Assembly (NCBI GenBank): GCA_947306475.1
Contig: CAMZGS010000005.1
Coordinates: forward strand, 124,001-188,000
Direction of reading: 5' to 3'
DNA: 64,000 nt
Source of the DNA: an uncultured Comamonas sp.
Lineage (GTDB): Bacteria; Pseudomonadota; Gammaproteobacteria; Burkholderiales; Burkholderiaceae_C
This document shows, piece by piece, positions 24,069 through 32,408 of this stretch (positions are counted from its first letter, which is position 1; each line of letters begins with the position of its first letter). The position numbers were made by a program, and so were the translations under genes. Under the pieces are notes generated by a model. The model did not search any database. It saw only the letters and a program-made list of their open reading frames with translations, and was not told the origin of the DNA.

Positions 24069-24874
24069 GCCTGCTCCTGTGTCCTGTCTGCATGCGCTGC
24101 GGCTTGCAGACCCGCCTGCAGGCGGGATGCGGTCTGTGCCCAGTAGCCCAGATTCTGGTGGTCGGTCAAGTCGATCTTCAGCGGAGTGATGGCCACGTGG
24201 CCGTGGGCGGTGGCGTGAAAGTCGGTGCCTTCGGCATCGTCCTTGACCGCGCCGGCGCTGCCGATCCAGTACATGGTCTGCCCCCTGGGGCTGACCTGGG
24301 TGATCACCGGCTCGGCCGCATGGCGCCGCCCCAGGCGGCACAACTTGATGGCGCCCAGTTGCTCCAGCGGCAGATTGGGGATGTTCACATTCAACAGCCA
24401 CGGTGTCGAGCCCACCAGCTGCTGCTGGCGCATTTGCTGCACGATGTCCCTGGCCTTCTGCGCGGCCGCATCCAGGTGCTTCCAGCCAAACTCCACCTGC
24501 GAGAAGGCGATGGCCGGCACGCCGAACAGGTAGCCCTCCATGGCGGCGCCAACGGTGCCCGAATAAACAGTGTCGTCCCCCATGTTGGCGCCGTTGTTGA
24601 TGCCCGCCAGCACCAGGTCGGGCCGATAGCCCAGCAACCCCGTCATGGCGATGTGCACGCAATCGGCCGGCGTGCCGTTGACGTAACGAAACCCGTTGCT
24701 GGCCCGATGCACGTACAGCGGCGCATGCAAGGTGAGCGCATTTGATTTGGCACTGTTGTTCTGCTCGGGCGCCACCACCTCGACCTGCACCCCATCGATG
24801 CCTGAGATGGCTTCGTACAGGGCCACAATACCGGGGGCTTGAAAGCCGTCGTCGTTGGAAATCAGTATCTTCAT
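24065..24874 (-). CDS. surE: 5'/3'-nucleotidase SurE
   Basis: Metal-dependent survival nucleotidase acting on nucleoside monophosphates and short polyphosphates. The 269 residues include the metal motif SNDDG at 6-10 (D8, D9), VVAPEQNNSAKSNALTL, and SGINNGANMGDDTVYSGTVGAAMEG in shortened form around 92-115. It heads the surE-pcm-nlpD operon and is divergent, across a 70-base spacer, from the degenerate GGDEF gene. Confidence 0.96.
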   Translation of the reverse strand: MKILISNDDGFQAPGIVALYEAISGIDGVQVEVVAPEQNNSAKSNALTLHAPLYVHRASNGFRYVNGTPADCVHIAMTGLLGYRPDLVLAGINNGANMGDDTVYSGTVGAAMEGYLFGVPAIAFSQVEFGWKHLDAAAQKARDIVQQMRQQQLVGSTPWLLNVNIPNLPLEQLGAIKLCRLGRRHAAEPVITQVSPRGQTMYWIGSAGAVKDDAEGTDFHATAHGHVAITPLKIDLTDHQNLGYWAQTASRLQAGLQAAAHADRTQEQA

Positions 24875-24944
24875 GTCTTAGGTGCAGCTCTACGGGCGCC
24901 GATTGTAGGGCGCTGCCCGTGCACTTTATTTCGTTCTCCTGCCC

Positions 24945-26477
24945 ATGCCGCCTCGCTCTGCCGCTGAGATTGCCCGTCAAACCTTGCAGCTTCTGGCCAG
25001 CCGCCGCCTGCCCCCCACCCCAGAAAACTACCAGTCTGCCTACGAGGAAGTGGCCGGCATCCTGCCCCGGGAGGCCTTCCCACAGCAACGCCTGCGCCAC
25101 ATTGCCACCTTGCTGCCCTCGCAAACCCCGCGCCAGGCACACCTGACGCAGGCCTTTGCGCAGGCCGTTGAGGCCAAGGACTGGGTGCAGCTGCAAAGCG
25201 CCATCGTGGAGTACGCCCAGCTGGAGCTGACCAGCCAGCCGCACATCACCGCCCTGCCCGCGCCCGCCACCAGCACCGTCGATACCCTGCCACCCAATCT
25301 GGCCGAGGCGCTGGCCCGCCTGATCGAGAACACCGTCAGCGCCCTGGGTGCAGAAGATGGGCGCACGCGCGAAATCTCCCTGCAACTGGTCGATTTCCTG
25401 CGGCACTCCACCCCGGATGTGCGCACGCTGGAGCACATGCTGACCAACTACGGCTTTCGCCTGTCCTTTCTCAGCCAGGAGCAGGCCCAGCGCATCCACA
25501 ACATGCAGCAGCTGCTGCGCATGACGGTCGATCACCTGTGCGTCCTGGGTGAGCAGGACCCCCCCCTGCTGGCCCAGGCCGAAAAGCTGCGCCAGGCCAT
25601 GGAGCCGGCCTGGGACAGCGACCAGCTCAACCAGATCCAGTTCCGCCTCAAGAGCCTGCTCTTTCGCCACCTGGAGCTGCACACCAGTACGCAAGAGGCG
25701 CACGAACGCATCAAGGACCTGCTGGCACAGTACGCGCACCGCATGGCGGAGCTGAGCTCACACAGCGAACAGCACCAGGCCCAGCTCAACGATTGCGCCA
25801 CGCACATCGAGCAAACCCACCACCTGGGCGAGCTGGCCCAGCTGTTCGAGGCCGTGGTCGAATCCGGCAACCGCCTGGCGCGCGACAGCCACCATGCCGT
25901 GGCTGCGCTACAGGATCTGCGCGAGCAGGCCCTGGCGCAGGAAGCCCAGATCCATCAGCTCAGCGCCCACCTGCAACGCATGCAGGACACCAGCCGCCAC
26001 GACCCAAGCACCGGCGCACTCAACACCCAGGGACTACAGGAGGCTCTGCTGGCCGAGATCCAGCGCAGCCAGCAGCACCGCACACCGCTGAGCGTGGCCG
26101 TGCTGCAGATGGAGCTGCCCGCCCAGGCGCTACAGGCCCTGCCCCCCGAGGGCCACGACCTGGGGCTGCGCCACCTGACCCAGGTTGCGCGCAACATCCT
26201 GCGCCCGCAGGACGAAGTGGGCCGCACCACCGACCAGCACCTGGTGCTGCTGCTGCCCGACAGCCCCCAGGCCCAGGGCGCCCAGGCCCTGGCACAGATA
26301 CAGAATGAACTGGCCCTGCGTCCCCTGCTGCATGCCGACGTGCTGGCACACATCACCCTGAGCGCCGGCCTGGTGGAGCTACTGCCCTACGAAAGCCCGC
26401 AGCAGGCACTGGAGCGCGCCGCCCGCGCCCTGCGCCAGGCTCTGCGCATGGGGGGCAGCAAGGTGGTACTGGGTTAA
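24945..26477 (+). CDS. Degenerate GGDEF-domain protein with long helical N-terminus
   Basis: A 510-residue soluble protein. Residues 1-340 are helical and Gln/Ala/Leu-rich, with a PTPENYQSAYEEVAG motif near residue 23 and coiled-coil-like heptads. Residues 350-510 have the layout of a GGDEF domain: DPSTGALNTQGL replaces DxLTGLxNR, and IRP-like QDEVGRTTDQHLV stands where RxGGDEFV is expected, so GGDEF reads TDQHL (429-433). The metal-binding DxDxFK is replaced by QMELPA. It cannot be an active diguanylate cyclase by known chemistry. A role as an inert nucleotide sensor or scaffold is inference. Confidence 0.75.
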   Translation: MPPRSAAEIARQTLQLLASRRLPPTPENYQSAYEEVAGILPREAFPQQRLRHIATLLPSQTPRQAHLTQAFAQAVEAKDWVQLQSAIVEYAQLELTSQPHITALPAPATSTVDTLPPNLAEALARLIENTVSALGAEDGRTREISLQLVDFLRHSTPDVRTLEHMLTNYGFRLSFLSQEQAQRIHNMQQLLRMTVDHLCVLGEQDPPLLAQAEKLRQAMEPAWDSDQLNQIQFRLKSLLFRHLELHTSTQEAHERIKDLLAQYAHRMAELSSHSEQHQAQLNDCATHIEQTHHLGELAQLFEAVVESGNRLARDSHHAVAALQDLREQALAQEAQIHQLSAHLQRMQDTSRHDPSTGALNTQGLQEALLAEIQRSQQHRTPLSVAVLQMELPAQALQALPPEGHDLGLRHLTQVARNILRPQDEVGRTTDQHLVLLLPDSPQAQGAQALAQIQNELALRPLLHADVLAHITLSAGLVELLPYESPQQALERAARALRQALRMGGSKVVLG

Positions 26478-26606
26478 CCCCCGCCGCGATCGGGGTTGCA
26501 CCTTCTTTATAATCACGCGCCCGAAAAGGTTAACCAATTGTTTTTACTTCAAAACAGAAGTAGCTCCACAAGGGCTGTCTTCCCCTGCAAGAAATGAAGG
26601 TTCTGC

Positions 26607-27845
26607 ATGCATATTCAATTCAGCGCTTACTACACCCTGATCCTGGCCGTGCTGGTATTGCTACTTGGCAAGTTTCTGGTGCAGCGCATCCGCGTATTGC
26701 GTGATTTCAATATCCCTGAACCCGTGGCTGGCGGCCTGGTGGTGGCCGCCATTGTTTTTGCCCTGCATGAAATCCTGGGGCTGACCCTGGGCTTTGAAGG
26801 CAGCCTGCAATCGGCCTTCATGCTAGTGTTCTTCTCCTCCATCGGCCTGGGGGCCAACTTTGCCAAGCTGCGCGAAGGTGGTCTGGGTCTGGTGATCTTT
26901 CTGATGGTGATCGTGCTGTTCATCGTGGTGCAGAACTCCGTCGGCATTGGCCTGGCGATGGCTCTGGGGCTGGATCCGCTCATCGGTCTGGTCACCGGCA
27001 CCATCACCCTGCTGGGCGGTCACGGCACGGCCGGCGCCTGGGGCTCCGTGCTGGAAAACCAGTACGGACTGACGGGTGCCACCACCCTGGGCATTGCGTG
27101 CGCCACCTTTGGTCTGGTCATTGGCGGCCTGCTGGGTGGCCCATTGGCCAAGCGCCTGATCGTACGCCACCAGCTGGCAGCACAGCGCAGCGACCACGAG
27201 CAACAGGCCCAGGCCGTCGCCGCCGTGCCGGAAGACAGCCAGGCCACGGCCTTCGAACACCCCTCCAGCGCCCCCCGCCTGATCACAGCCGACGCTGCCA
27301 TTGAAACCCTGGCGCTGTTTGCCGGCTGCCTGGCGATTGCCGAGTTCATGACCAACATCACCAAAGACACAGCCATTCAACTGCCCACCTTCGTCTGGGC
27401 GCTGGGCACCGGGGTGGTGCTGCGCAACACGCTCGACTACATCTTTGGCGTGAAGGTGTTCGACCGTGCCATCGACGTGTTTGGCAATGCAGGCCTGTCC
27501 ATCTACCTGGCCATGGCGCTGTTGTCACTCAAGCTGTGGGAGCTGACCGACCTGGCCGCCCCGCTGATGGTGATCCTGGCGGTGCAGACCGTGGTCATGG
27601 CGCTGTACGCTGCCTTCATCACCTTCCGCATCATGGGCAAGAACTACGATGCGGCGGTGCTGGCTGCCGGGCACTGCGGCTTTGGCATGGGCGCCACCCC
27701 CACCGCCGTGGCAAACATGCAGGCCATCACCAACCAGTACGGTCCTTCGCACAAGGCATTTCTAATCGTGCCGCTGGTGGGAGCCTTCTTCATCGACATC
27801 ATCAACGCCTTCATGATCCAGGGCTTTATCTACTTCGTGCGTTGA
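26607..27845 (+). CDS. gltS: Sodium/glutamate symporter GltS
   Basis: Inner-membrane Na+-coupled glutamate importer. The 412 residues contain two inverted-topology halves, with the re-entrant signatures GGHGTAGAWG in the first and AGHCGFGMGATPTAVANMQ in the second, and about ten membrane helices. A hydrophilic loop (about 195-230) divides the halves. The ATG at 26607 has GAAGG eight bases upstream. A TATAAT at 26508-26513 could be its -10 box, though no good -35 is seen. A bidirectional terminator follows. Confidence 0.95.
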   Translation: MHIQFSAYYTLILAVLVLLLGKFLVQRIRVLRDFNIPEPVAGGLVVAAIVFALHEILGLTLGFEGSLQSAFMLVFFSSIGLGANFAKLREGGLGLVIFLMVIVLFIVVQNSVGIGLAMALGLDPLIGLVTGTITLLGGHGTAGAWGSVLENQYGLTGATTLGIACATFGLVIGGLLGGPLAKRLIVRHQLAAQRSDHEQQAQAVAAVPEDSQATAFEHPSSAPRLITADAAIETLALFAGCLAIAEFMTNITKDTAIQLPTFVWALGTGVVLRNTLDYIFGVKVFDRAIDVFGNAGLSIYLAMALLSLKLWELTDLAAPLMVILAVQTVVMALYAAFITFRIMGKNYDAAVLAAGHCGFGMGATPTAVANMQAITNQYGPSHKAFLIVPLVGAFFIDIINAFMIQGFIYFVR

Positions 27846-27865
27846 ATCCGTGACGACACCGCAGC

Positions 27866-27901
27866 AAAAAAGCCGCTACCTTTGCTGGTAGCGGCTTTTT
27901 T
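27866..27901. terminator. Bidirectional terminator between gltS and aroC
   Basis: A run of six As, a 9-bp stem (AGCCGCTACC with TGGTAGCGGCT) and a run of Ts. It would stop gltS on the plus strand and aroC on the minus strand. The interrupted palindrome starts two bases later. Confidence 0.9.
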
Positions 27902-27902
27902 G

Positions 27903-27982
27903 ATAGCAGGTTACGCTGATGCTGCAAGGATTTCAGGCGGTTTTTTATCTGAAATCCTTTACCAGCAAGCGCCTCCAGCTAT
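27903..27982. repeat. Interrupted palindrome, full copy (gltS-aroC gap)
   Basis: Two 34-nt arms (27903-27936 and 27949-27982) around a T-rich 12-nt centre. They pair at 22 of 34 positions: outer ATAGC, internal CGCT and the inner AAGGATTTCAG are perfect. It lies between convergent gene ends, right after the terminator and 7 bases before the aroC stop. Confidence 0.88.
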
Positions 27983-27989
27983 TTTTTTA

Positions 27990-29087
27990 TCAACCCACAC
28001 TGGCCGGAATGGGTGCCAGCGGCAGGCTCACATCGCCACACTGGGCACGGTGGCGCAGGGCGTGGTCGATGAGCACCAGCGCCAGCAGCGCCTCGGCAAT
28101 CGGTGCGGCGCGAATGCCCACGCAGGGGTCGTGACGGCCCTTGGTGATCACCTCCACCGGCTGGCCGTGGATATCGATCGAAGGGCGCGGGCTGATGATG
28201 GAGCTGGTCGGCTTGATGGCGATACTCACCTCGATGTCCTGCCCGGTGCTGATGCCGCCCAGCACGCCGCCGGCGTGGTTGGTGACAAAGCCCTGCGGCG
28301 TCATGGCATCGCCATGCACGGTGCCGCGCTGGACCACGCTCTCAAAGCCCGCGCCGATTTCCACGCCCTTGACGGCGTTCAGGCCCATCATGACGTAGGC
28401 GATGTCGGCATCGAGCTTGTCGTAGATCGGATCACCCAGCCCCACCGGCACACCCGTGGCCTGCACGCGGATGCGCGCGCCGCAGCTGTCTCCGGCCTTG
28501 CGCAGCGCGTCCATGTAGTCCTCCAGCGCCTGCACGTCGGCCACCGGGGCGAAGAAGGGGTTGTTGGGCACGTGCTCCCAGCTCTCGAAGGCGATGGGCA
28601 TCTCGCCCAGCTGCGTCATGCAGGCGCGCAGCTCGGTGCCGAACTGCTGCCGAAGCCATTTCTTGGCCACGGCACCCGCCGCCACCGTGGGGGCCGTCAG
28701 CCGCGCCGAGGAGCGCCCGCCGCCACGCGGATCGCGCACGCCGTACTTGCTCCAGTACACGTAATCGGCGTGGCCGGGGCGGAAGCGTTGGGCAATGTCG
28801 CCATAGTCCTTGCTGCGCTGGTCGGTGTTGCGAATCAGCAGTGCAATCGGCGTGCCGGTGGTCACGCCCTCGTACACGCCGGAGAGGATTTCCACCTGAT
28901 CGGGCTCTTGCCGCTGCGTCACGTGGCGGCTGGTGCCGGGGCGGCGCCGATCCAGATCGTGCTGAATGTCGGCGGCCGACAGCTCCAGCCCCGGCGGGCA
29001 GCCATCGATCACGCAACCGATGGCCGGGCCGTGCGATTCGCCAAAATTGGTAACAGTAAACAGTGTGCCTAGGGTATTGCCGCTCAT
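27990..29087 (-). CDS. aroC: Chorismate synthase
   Basis: Final shikimate-pathway enzyme, using reduced FMN to make chorismate from EPSP. The 365 residues show all three family signatures: [18 protein letters not shown] near residue 17, the [10 protein letters not shown] region, and a C-terminal [14 protein letters not shown]. The start at 29087 gives [20 protein letters not shown]; upstream in-frame codons are not conserved. It is a single-gene unit, bounded upstream by the terminator of the CBS gene. Confidence 0.97.
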   Translation of the reverse strand: MSGNTLGTLFTVTNFGESHGPAIGCVIDGCPPGLELSAADIQHDLDRRRPGTSRHVTQRQEPDQVEILSGVYEGVTTGTPIALLIRNTDQRSKDYGDIAQRFRPGHADYVYWSKYGVRDPRGGGRSSARLTAPTVAAGAVAKKWLRQQFGTELRACMTQLGEMPIAFESWEHVPNNPFFAPVADVQALEDYMDALRKAGDSCGARIRVQATGVPVGLGDPIYDKLDADIAYVMMGLNAVKGVEIGAGFESVVQRGTVHGDAMTPQGFVTNHAGGVLGGISTGQDIEVSIAIKPTSSIISPRPSIDIHGQPVEVITKGRHDPCVGIRAAPIAEALLALVLIDHALRHRAQCGDVSLPLAPIPASVG

Positions 29088-29119
29088 AGTGGCGCCGATT
29101 ATGCCTGTGCCCCCGATGC

Positions 29120-29146
29120 AAAAAGGCCTGCCACGGACGGCAGGCC
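29120..29146 (-). terminator. Intrinsic terminator after the CBS-domain gene
   Basis: A perfect 8-bp stem (GGCCTGCC/GGCAGGCC, 6-nt loop) is followed by five Ts on the minus strand, 36 bases past the stop. Confidence 0.9.
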
Positions 29147-29181
29147 CACCAAGTTGATCCTCCAGCGCCTGGGACCCGCGC

Positions 29182-29637
29182 TCAGGATGCTGCGGGGCGA
29201 TCGGCCTCCGGCCAGTCGCGGATGTAGGCCTTGAGCAGCTGGTTTTCGAAGTTCTGCTCTTCCACCACCGCCTTGGCCACATCGTAAAAGCTGACGACCC
29301 CCATCAGCATGTGGCCCTCCATCACCGGCATGTAGCGCACATGGCGCTCCAGCATCATGCGACGCACCTCGTCCATTTCGGTATCCATGGTGCACACCAG
29401 CGGCTGCAACACCATGGCCGCACGTACCGTCACGTGCTCGATGTTGCCCTGGTGCTTGACCACGTCCTTGATCACCTCGCGGAAGGTGAGCATGCCCACC
29501 ACGGCGCCACCCTCGACCACCACGAGGGAACCCACGTCCTTTTCCGCCATGGTTGCCATGGCCTGGGCCAGGCTATCCTCGGGCTTTGCTACGTACAAAG
29601 TGCCGCCCTTGACACGCAAAATGTCGCTGACTTTCAT
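29182..29637 (-). CDS. Small protein of two CBS domains
   Basis: A 151-residue protein made of a Bateman pair: CBS1 at about 1-65 ([23 protein letters not shown]) and CBS2 at about 72-135 ([24 protein letters not shown]). Such stand-alone pairs bind adenine nucleotides and act as energy or redox sensors in other contexts; the partner here is unknown. GGGAGA lies about ten bases before the ATG at 29637. It is monocistronic, with its own terminator. Confidence 0.88.
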   Translation of the reverse strand: MKVSDILRVKGGTLYVAKPEDSLAQAMATMAEKDVGSLVVVEGGAVVGMLTFREVIKDVVKHQGNIEHVTVRAAMVLQPLVCTMDTEMDEVRRMMLERHVRYMPVMEGHMLMGVVSFYDVAKAVVEEQNFENQLLKAYIRDWPEADRPAAS

Positions 29638-29763
29638 GGCTGCCGGTCTCCCTTTAAAAATTTGCGGATGTCTTACAGAAGCAAGACAAGCGGCAAATAA
29701 TAGCCCAATACCTTCCCCCAACACGCCGACGTTTTCACGCCGATGACGGTTGGCAACGTCTAA

Positions 29764-30585
29764 ATGGACAAGCACACCATGCATTTCGACATTCAGCAAA
29801 CCCGTATCTACGTCCATACCGGTGCCACCCCCTGGCAGGCACACCAGCCCACCGTGCTGTGCCTGCACGGCGTGCTGTGCGACCACAGCGTCTGGCAACC
29901 CATTGAGGCAGGTCTGGCCCAACTGGGCTGGAACGTGGCCGCCATCGACCTGCCCGGCCACGGACTGAGCAGCGGCACCGCCCCACAGAGCGTGGCCGAA
30001 GCGGCCGCCTGGATTCCGCGCCTGATGGCTGCCATGGGCCTGGAGCAGGCCGCCTTGATGGGCCACAGCTGGGGCAGCCTGATCGCCCTGGAGGCCGCCG
30101 CCCAGCTGGGCCCGCGCGCCAGCCACCTGGCCCTGGTGGGCACCGCCAGCCCGATGACGGTGGCGCCCGCGCTGCTGGAGCTGGCGCACAGCGATCCGCC
30201 CCAGGCCATGGAGCTGATCGACAAATACAGCCGCAGCAGCGCCACCCCGGCCGACTTTGATGGCCAGGCCCTGGGACGCAGGGTGCTGGCCAGCAACCCC
30301 GATTGCAATGTGCTTGAACGCGGCCTGCGCGCCTGCAACGGCTACGACAGCGCGCTGCAGGCCATGCAGCGCGTCACCGCCCCCACCTTGTTCATCGTGG
30401 GCGAGTACGACCGCATGACGCCCGCCAAGGCTGCACAGGGACTGATTGCACAGGCCCAGGCACGCGATGGCGTCAGCACCCAGGTGGCCACCCTGGCCTG
30501 CGGGCACCAGCACATGGTTGATGCTGCCGCACCCATGCTGCAAGCGCTGGAAGGCTTGCTGGGCCGGCCCGGCAAGAGCGCCTAG
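29764..30585 (+). CDS. Alpha/beta-fold hydrolase
   Basis: A 273-residue hydrolase with nucleophile Ser102 in GHSWGS, the oxyanion segment LHGVLCDHSVW, an acidic residue in GEYDRMTP and a C-terminal His in CGHQHM. The substrate is unknown; the lid region (about 130-200) is not diagnostic. The ATG at 29764 is used, and the ATG five codons on (MHFDI) is possible. Its TAG stop shares the CTAG at 30582-30585 with the stop of the convergent YihY gene. Confidence 0.85.
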   Translation: MDKHTMHFDIQQTRIYVHTGATPWQAHQPTVLCLHGVLCDHSVWQPIEAGLAQLGWNVAAIDLPGHGLSSGTAPQSVAEAAAWIPRLMAAMGLEQAALMGHSWGSLIALEAAAQLGPRASHLALVGTASPMTVAPALLELAHSDPPQAMELIDKYSRSSATPADFDGQALGRRVLASNPDCNVLERGLRACNGYDSALQAMQRVTAPTLFIVGEYDRMTPAKAAQGLIAQAQARDGVSTQVATLACGHQHMVDAAAPMLQALEGLLGRPGKSA

Positions 30586-31949
30586 TCGGCTGCCCTGGCA
30601 GCGACGGCCTCGGGAGCGTCGCCTCCCCCGTTGGCGTCGGCAACGGGCACCGGCGCGCTTTCGGCGCCAGCCCGTGGCACAGCCGCATCAGCGACAACAC
30701 TGGCAGGCAGCACTTGCGCCAGCGTGCGGCTGCCCCAGCCACTGCCCTCCCACAAGGCCGCAGTGGCCGCGTCATAGCGCAGCAACAGGCGCTCCAGCAA
30801 GGGGGCCAGCGCGGTGGTCTGCGGATCGGTCAACAGCACATAGCGCGGCTCCCCTTCCTGCAGGTAGGAAGTGTCTGCCTCCGGGGTGGCGCCAACCCAG
30901 CGCAGGGCAGTCAGGGTGGCCAGCGCGGGCTCGATCTGCAAGCGGTCCACATGCAGGCGCTGCGCCAGGGCATAGCCAGCCAGGCCGCGTTCGGGCCGAT
31001 CGCGCAGGGGTGCCAGCTCGGCCAGTACCTCCAGCGCCAGGGCAAAGTCCTGCCCCGGCCCATCCAGCGCCCGGCTGGCACCGGCGCGCAGGCTGGGCCA
31101 GTACGCGGCAATGATGGCGCCCAGCAGAAAGATCACCCAGCAGATGTAGATCCACAACAGCAGGATCGGCAGCGTGGCAAAGGTGCCGTAGATGGCCGAA
31201 TACGTGGGCACCGTGGCCAGGTACAGGCCCAGCAGCTTTTTTGCCAGGGCCATGCCCAGCGAGACAAACAGCCCCCCCGCCCAGGCATGGCGCCAGCGCA
31301 CCGGGGTATTGGGCACAAAGTGGTACAGCGCCGCCATCGCCGCCGCCAGCAGCAGGAACTCCAGGGAATTGAAGCCCCACTGCACCGCCTGCGGCAGGGC
31401 CTGCACTACGCCGCGCGAGGCCGAGACCACATAGGACGTGGTCGCCACACTCATCCCCAGCAGCAGCGGCCCCAGGGTCAGCACGGCCCAATAGATCAGC
31501 AAACGCTGCCCCAGCGGACGCAGGCGCTGCACCCGCCAGATGCGGTTGAGCGTCTTGTCCATGGTCAGCGTCAGCTGAATCACCGTCACCACCAGAAAGC
31601 CCAGGCCCACGGCACCCAGCTGGCTGGCCTTGCTGGCAAATTGCAGGATGTAGCCCATGAGCTGCTCGGCAATGGCCTCCGGGATCAGGCTTTGCACCAG
31701 CCAGCCCTGCACGCTCTCCTGCAGGCGGCGGAAGCTGGGAAAGGCCGTGAAGACCGACAGCAGCACGGTGAAAAACGGCACGATGGCCAGCAGCGTGGTG
31801 TAAGTCAGGCTGCTGGCGGTCAGACCCAGCTGGTCATCGGCAAAACGCTTGCGCAAGGTGCGCAAGGTGTTGTGCCAGGAAAAACTGTGTTGCGCCCCCC
31901 CTTGTGGGGGAGCAGGCAATGGGTGGCGGGGCAGTGGGGAAACAGGCAT
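30582..31949 (-). CDS. YihY/BrkB-family membrane protein
   Basis: A 455-residue inner-membrane protein. The N-terminal two-thirds hold about six helices with the family features DDQLGLTASSLTYTTLLAIVPFF and NRIWRVQR. The C-terminal 150 residues are soluble, with a winged-helix-like segment (GLAGYALAQRLHVDRLQIEPALATL). The function of the family is unsettled; the old RNase BN label is withdrawn. ATG at 31949; the DUF2069 gene starts divergently 21 bases away. Confidence 0.85.
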   Translation of the reverse strand: MPVSPLPRHPLPAPPQGGAQHSFSWHNTLRTLRKRFADDQLGLTASSLTYTTLLAIVPFFTVLLSVFTAFPSFRRLQESVQGWLVQSLIPEAIAEQLMGYILQFASKASQLGAVGLGFLVVTVIQLTLTMDKTLNRIWRVQRLRPLGQRLLIYWAVLTLGPLLLGMSVATTSYVVSASRGVVQALPQAVQWGFNSLEFLLLAAAMAALYHFVPNTPVRWRHAWAGGLFVSLGMALAKKLLGLYLATVPTYSAIYGTFATLPILLLWIYICWVIFLLGAIIAAYWPSLRAGASRALDGPGQDFALALEVLAELAPLRDRPERGLAGYALAQRLHVDRLQIEPALATLTALRWVGATPEADTSYLQEGEPRYVLLTDPQTTALAPLLERLLLRYDAATAALWEGSGWGSRTLAQVLPASVVADAAVPRAGAESAPVPVADANGGGDAPEAVAARAAD

Positions 31950-31970
31950 GGGTCGTATGATGCCACCCCC

Positions 31971-32372
31971 ATGCATACCGTCCCACCTTCCCCCTCTGCC
32001 GTTCCCGCCCATGTCCACCAGACCCAGGCGGTGGCTGTCGCCGGATTGCTGACCCTGATTGCCCTGTGCCTGGCCTGGGAGCTGTGGCTGGCGCCGCTGC
32101 GCCCGGGAGGCTCCTGGCTGGCCTTGAAAGCCCTGCCATTGGCACTACCGCTGGCAGGGCTGCTCAAACGGCGCATGTACACCTATCGCTGGCTGAGCCT
32201 GATGATCTGGCTGTACTGCACCGAAGGGCTGGTGCGCGCCACCAGCGATGCCGCGCCCAGCAGCTATTACGCCTGGGCCGAGGTGCTGCTGTGTCTGCTG
32301 GTCTTCACCGCCTGCACCCTGCACATTCGCCTGCGCCTGCGCACGGCCAGGGTGGCGCAGACCCAGGTTTGA
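31971..32372 (+). CDS. DUF2069 membrane protein
   Basis: A 133-residue protein with four predicted membrane helices (AVAGLLTLIALCLAWELWL, WLALKALPLALPLAGL, a third around WLSLMIWLYCTEGL, and a fourth around VLLCLLVFTACTLHI). It fits the DUF2069 family, of unknown function, which in other Burkholderiales sits near yihY and wrbA; no wrbA is present here. The short divergent spacer to YihY suggests shared control. Confidence 0.8.
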   Translation: MHTVPPSPSAVPAHVHQTQAVAVAGLLTLIALCLAWELWLAPLRPGGSWLALKALPLALPLAGLLKRRMYTYRWLSLMIWLYCTEGLVRATSDAAPSSYYAWAEVLLCLLVFTACTLHIRLRLRTARVAQTQV

Positions 32373-32408
32373 AGGTTTCGGTTCGACTGTTTCGTTTGGA
32401 GATGCACC

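Noticed and set aside
23286..25739. A possible 817-residue fusion protein ending in pcm
   Set aside because: The part upstream of 24068 is antisense to the GGDEF-like gene and overlaps surE in another frame; the pcm start with the ATGA overlap is clearly better.
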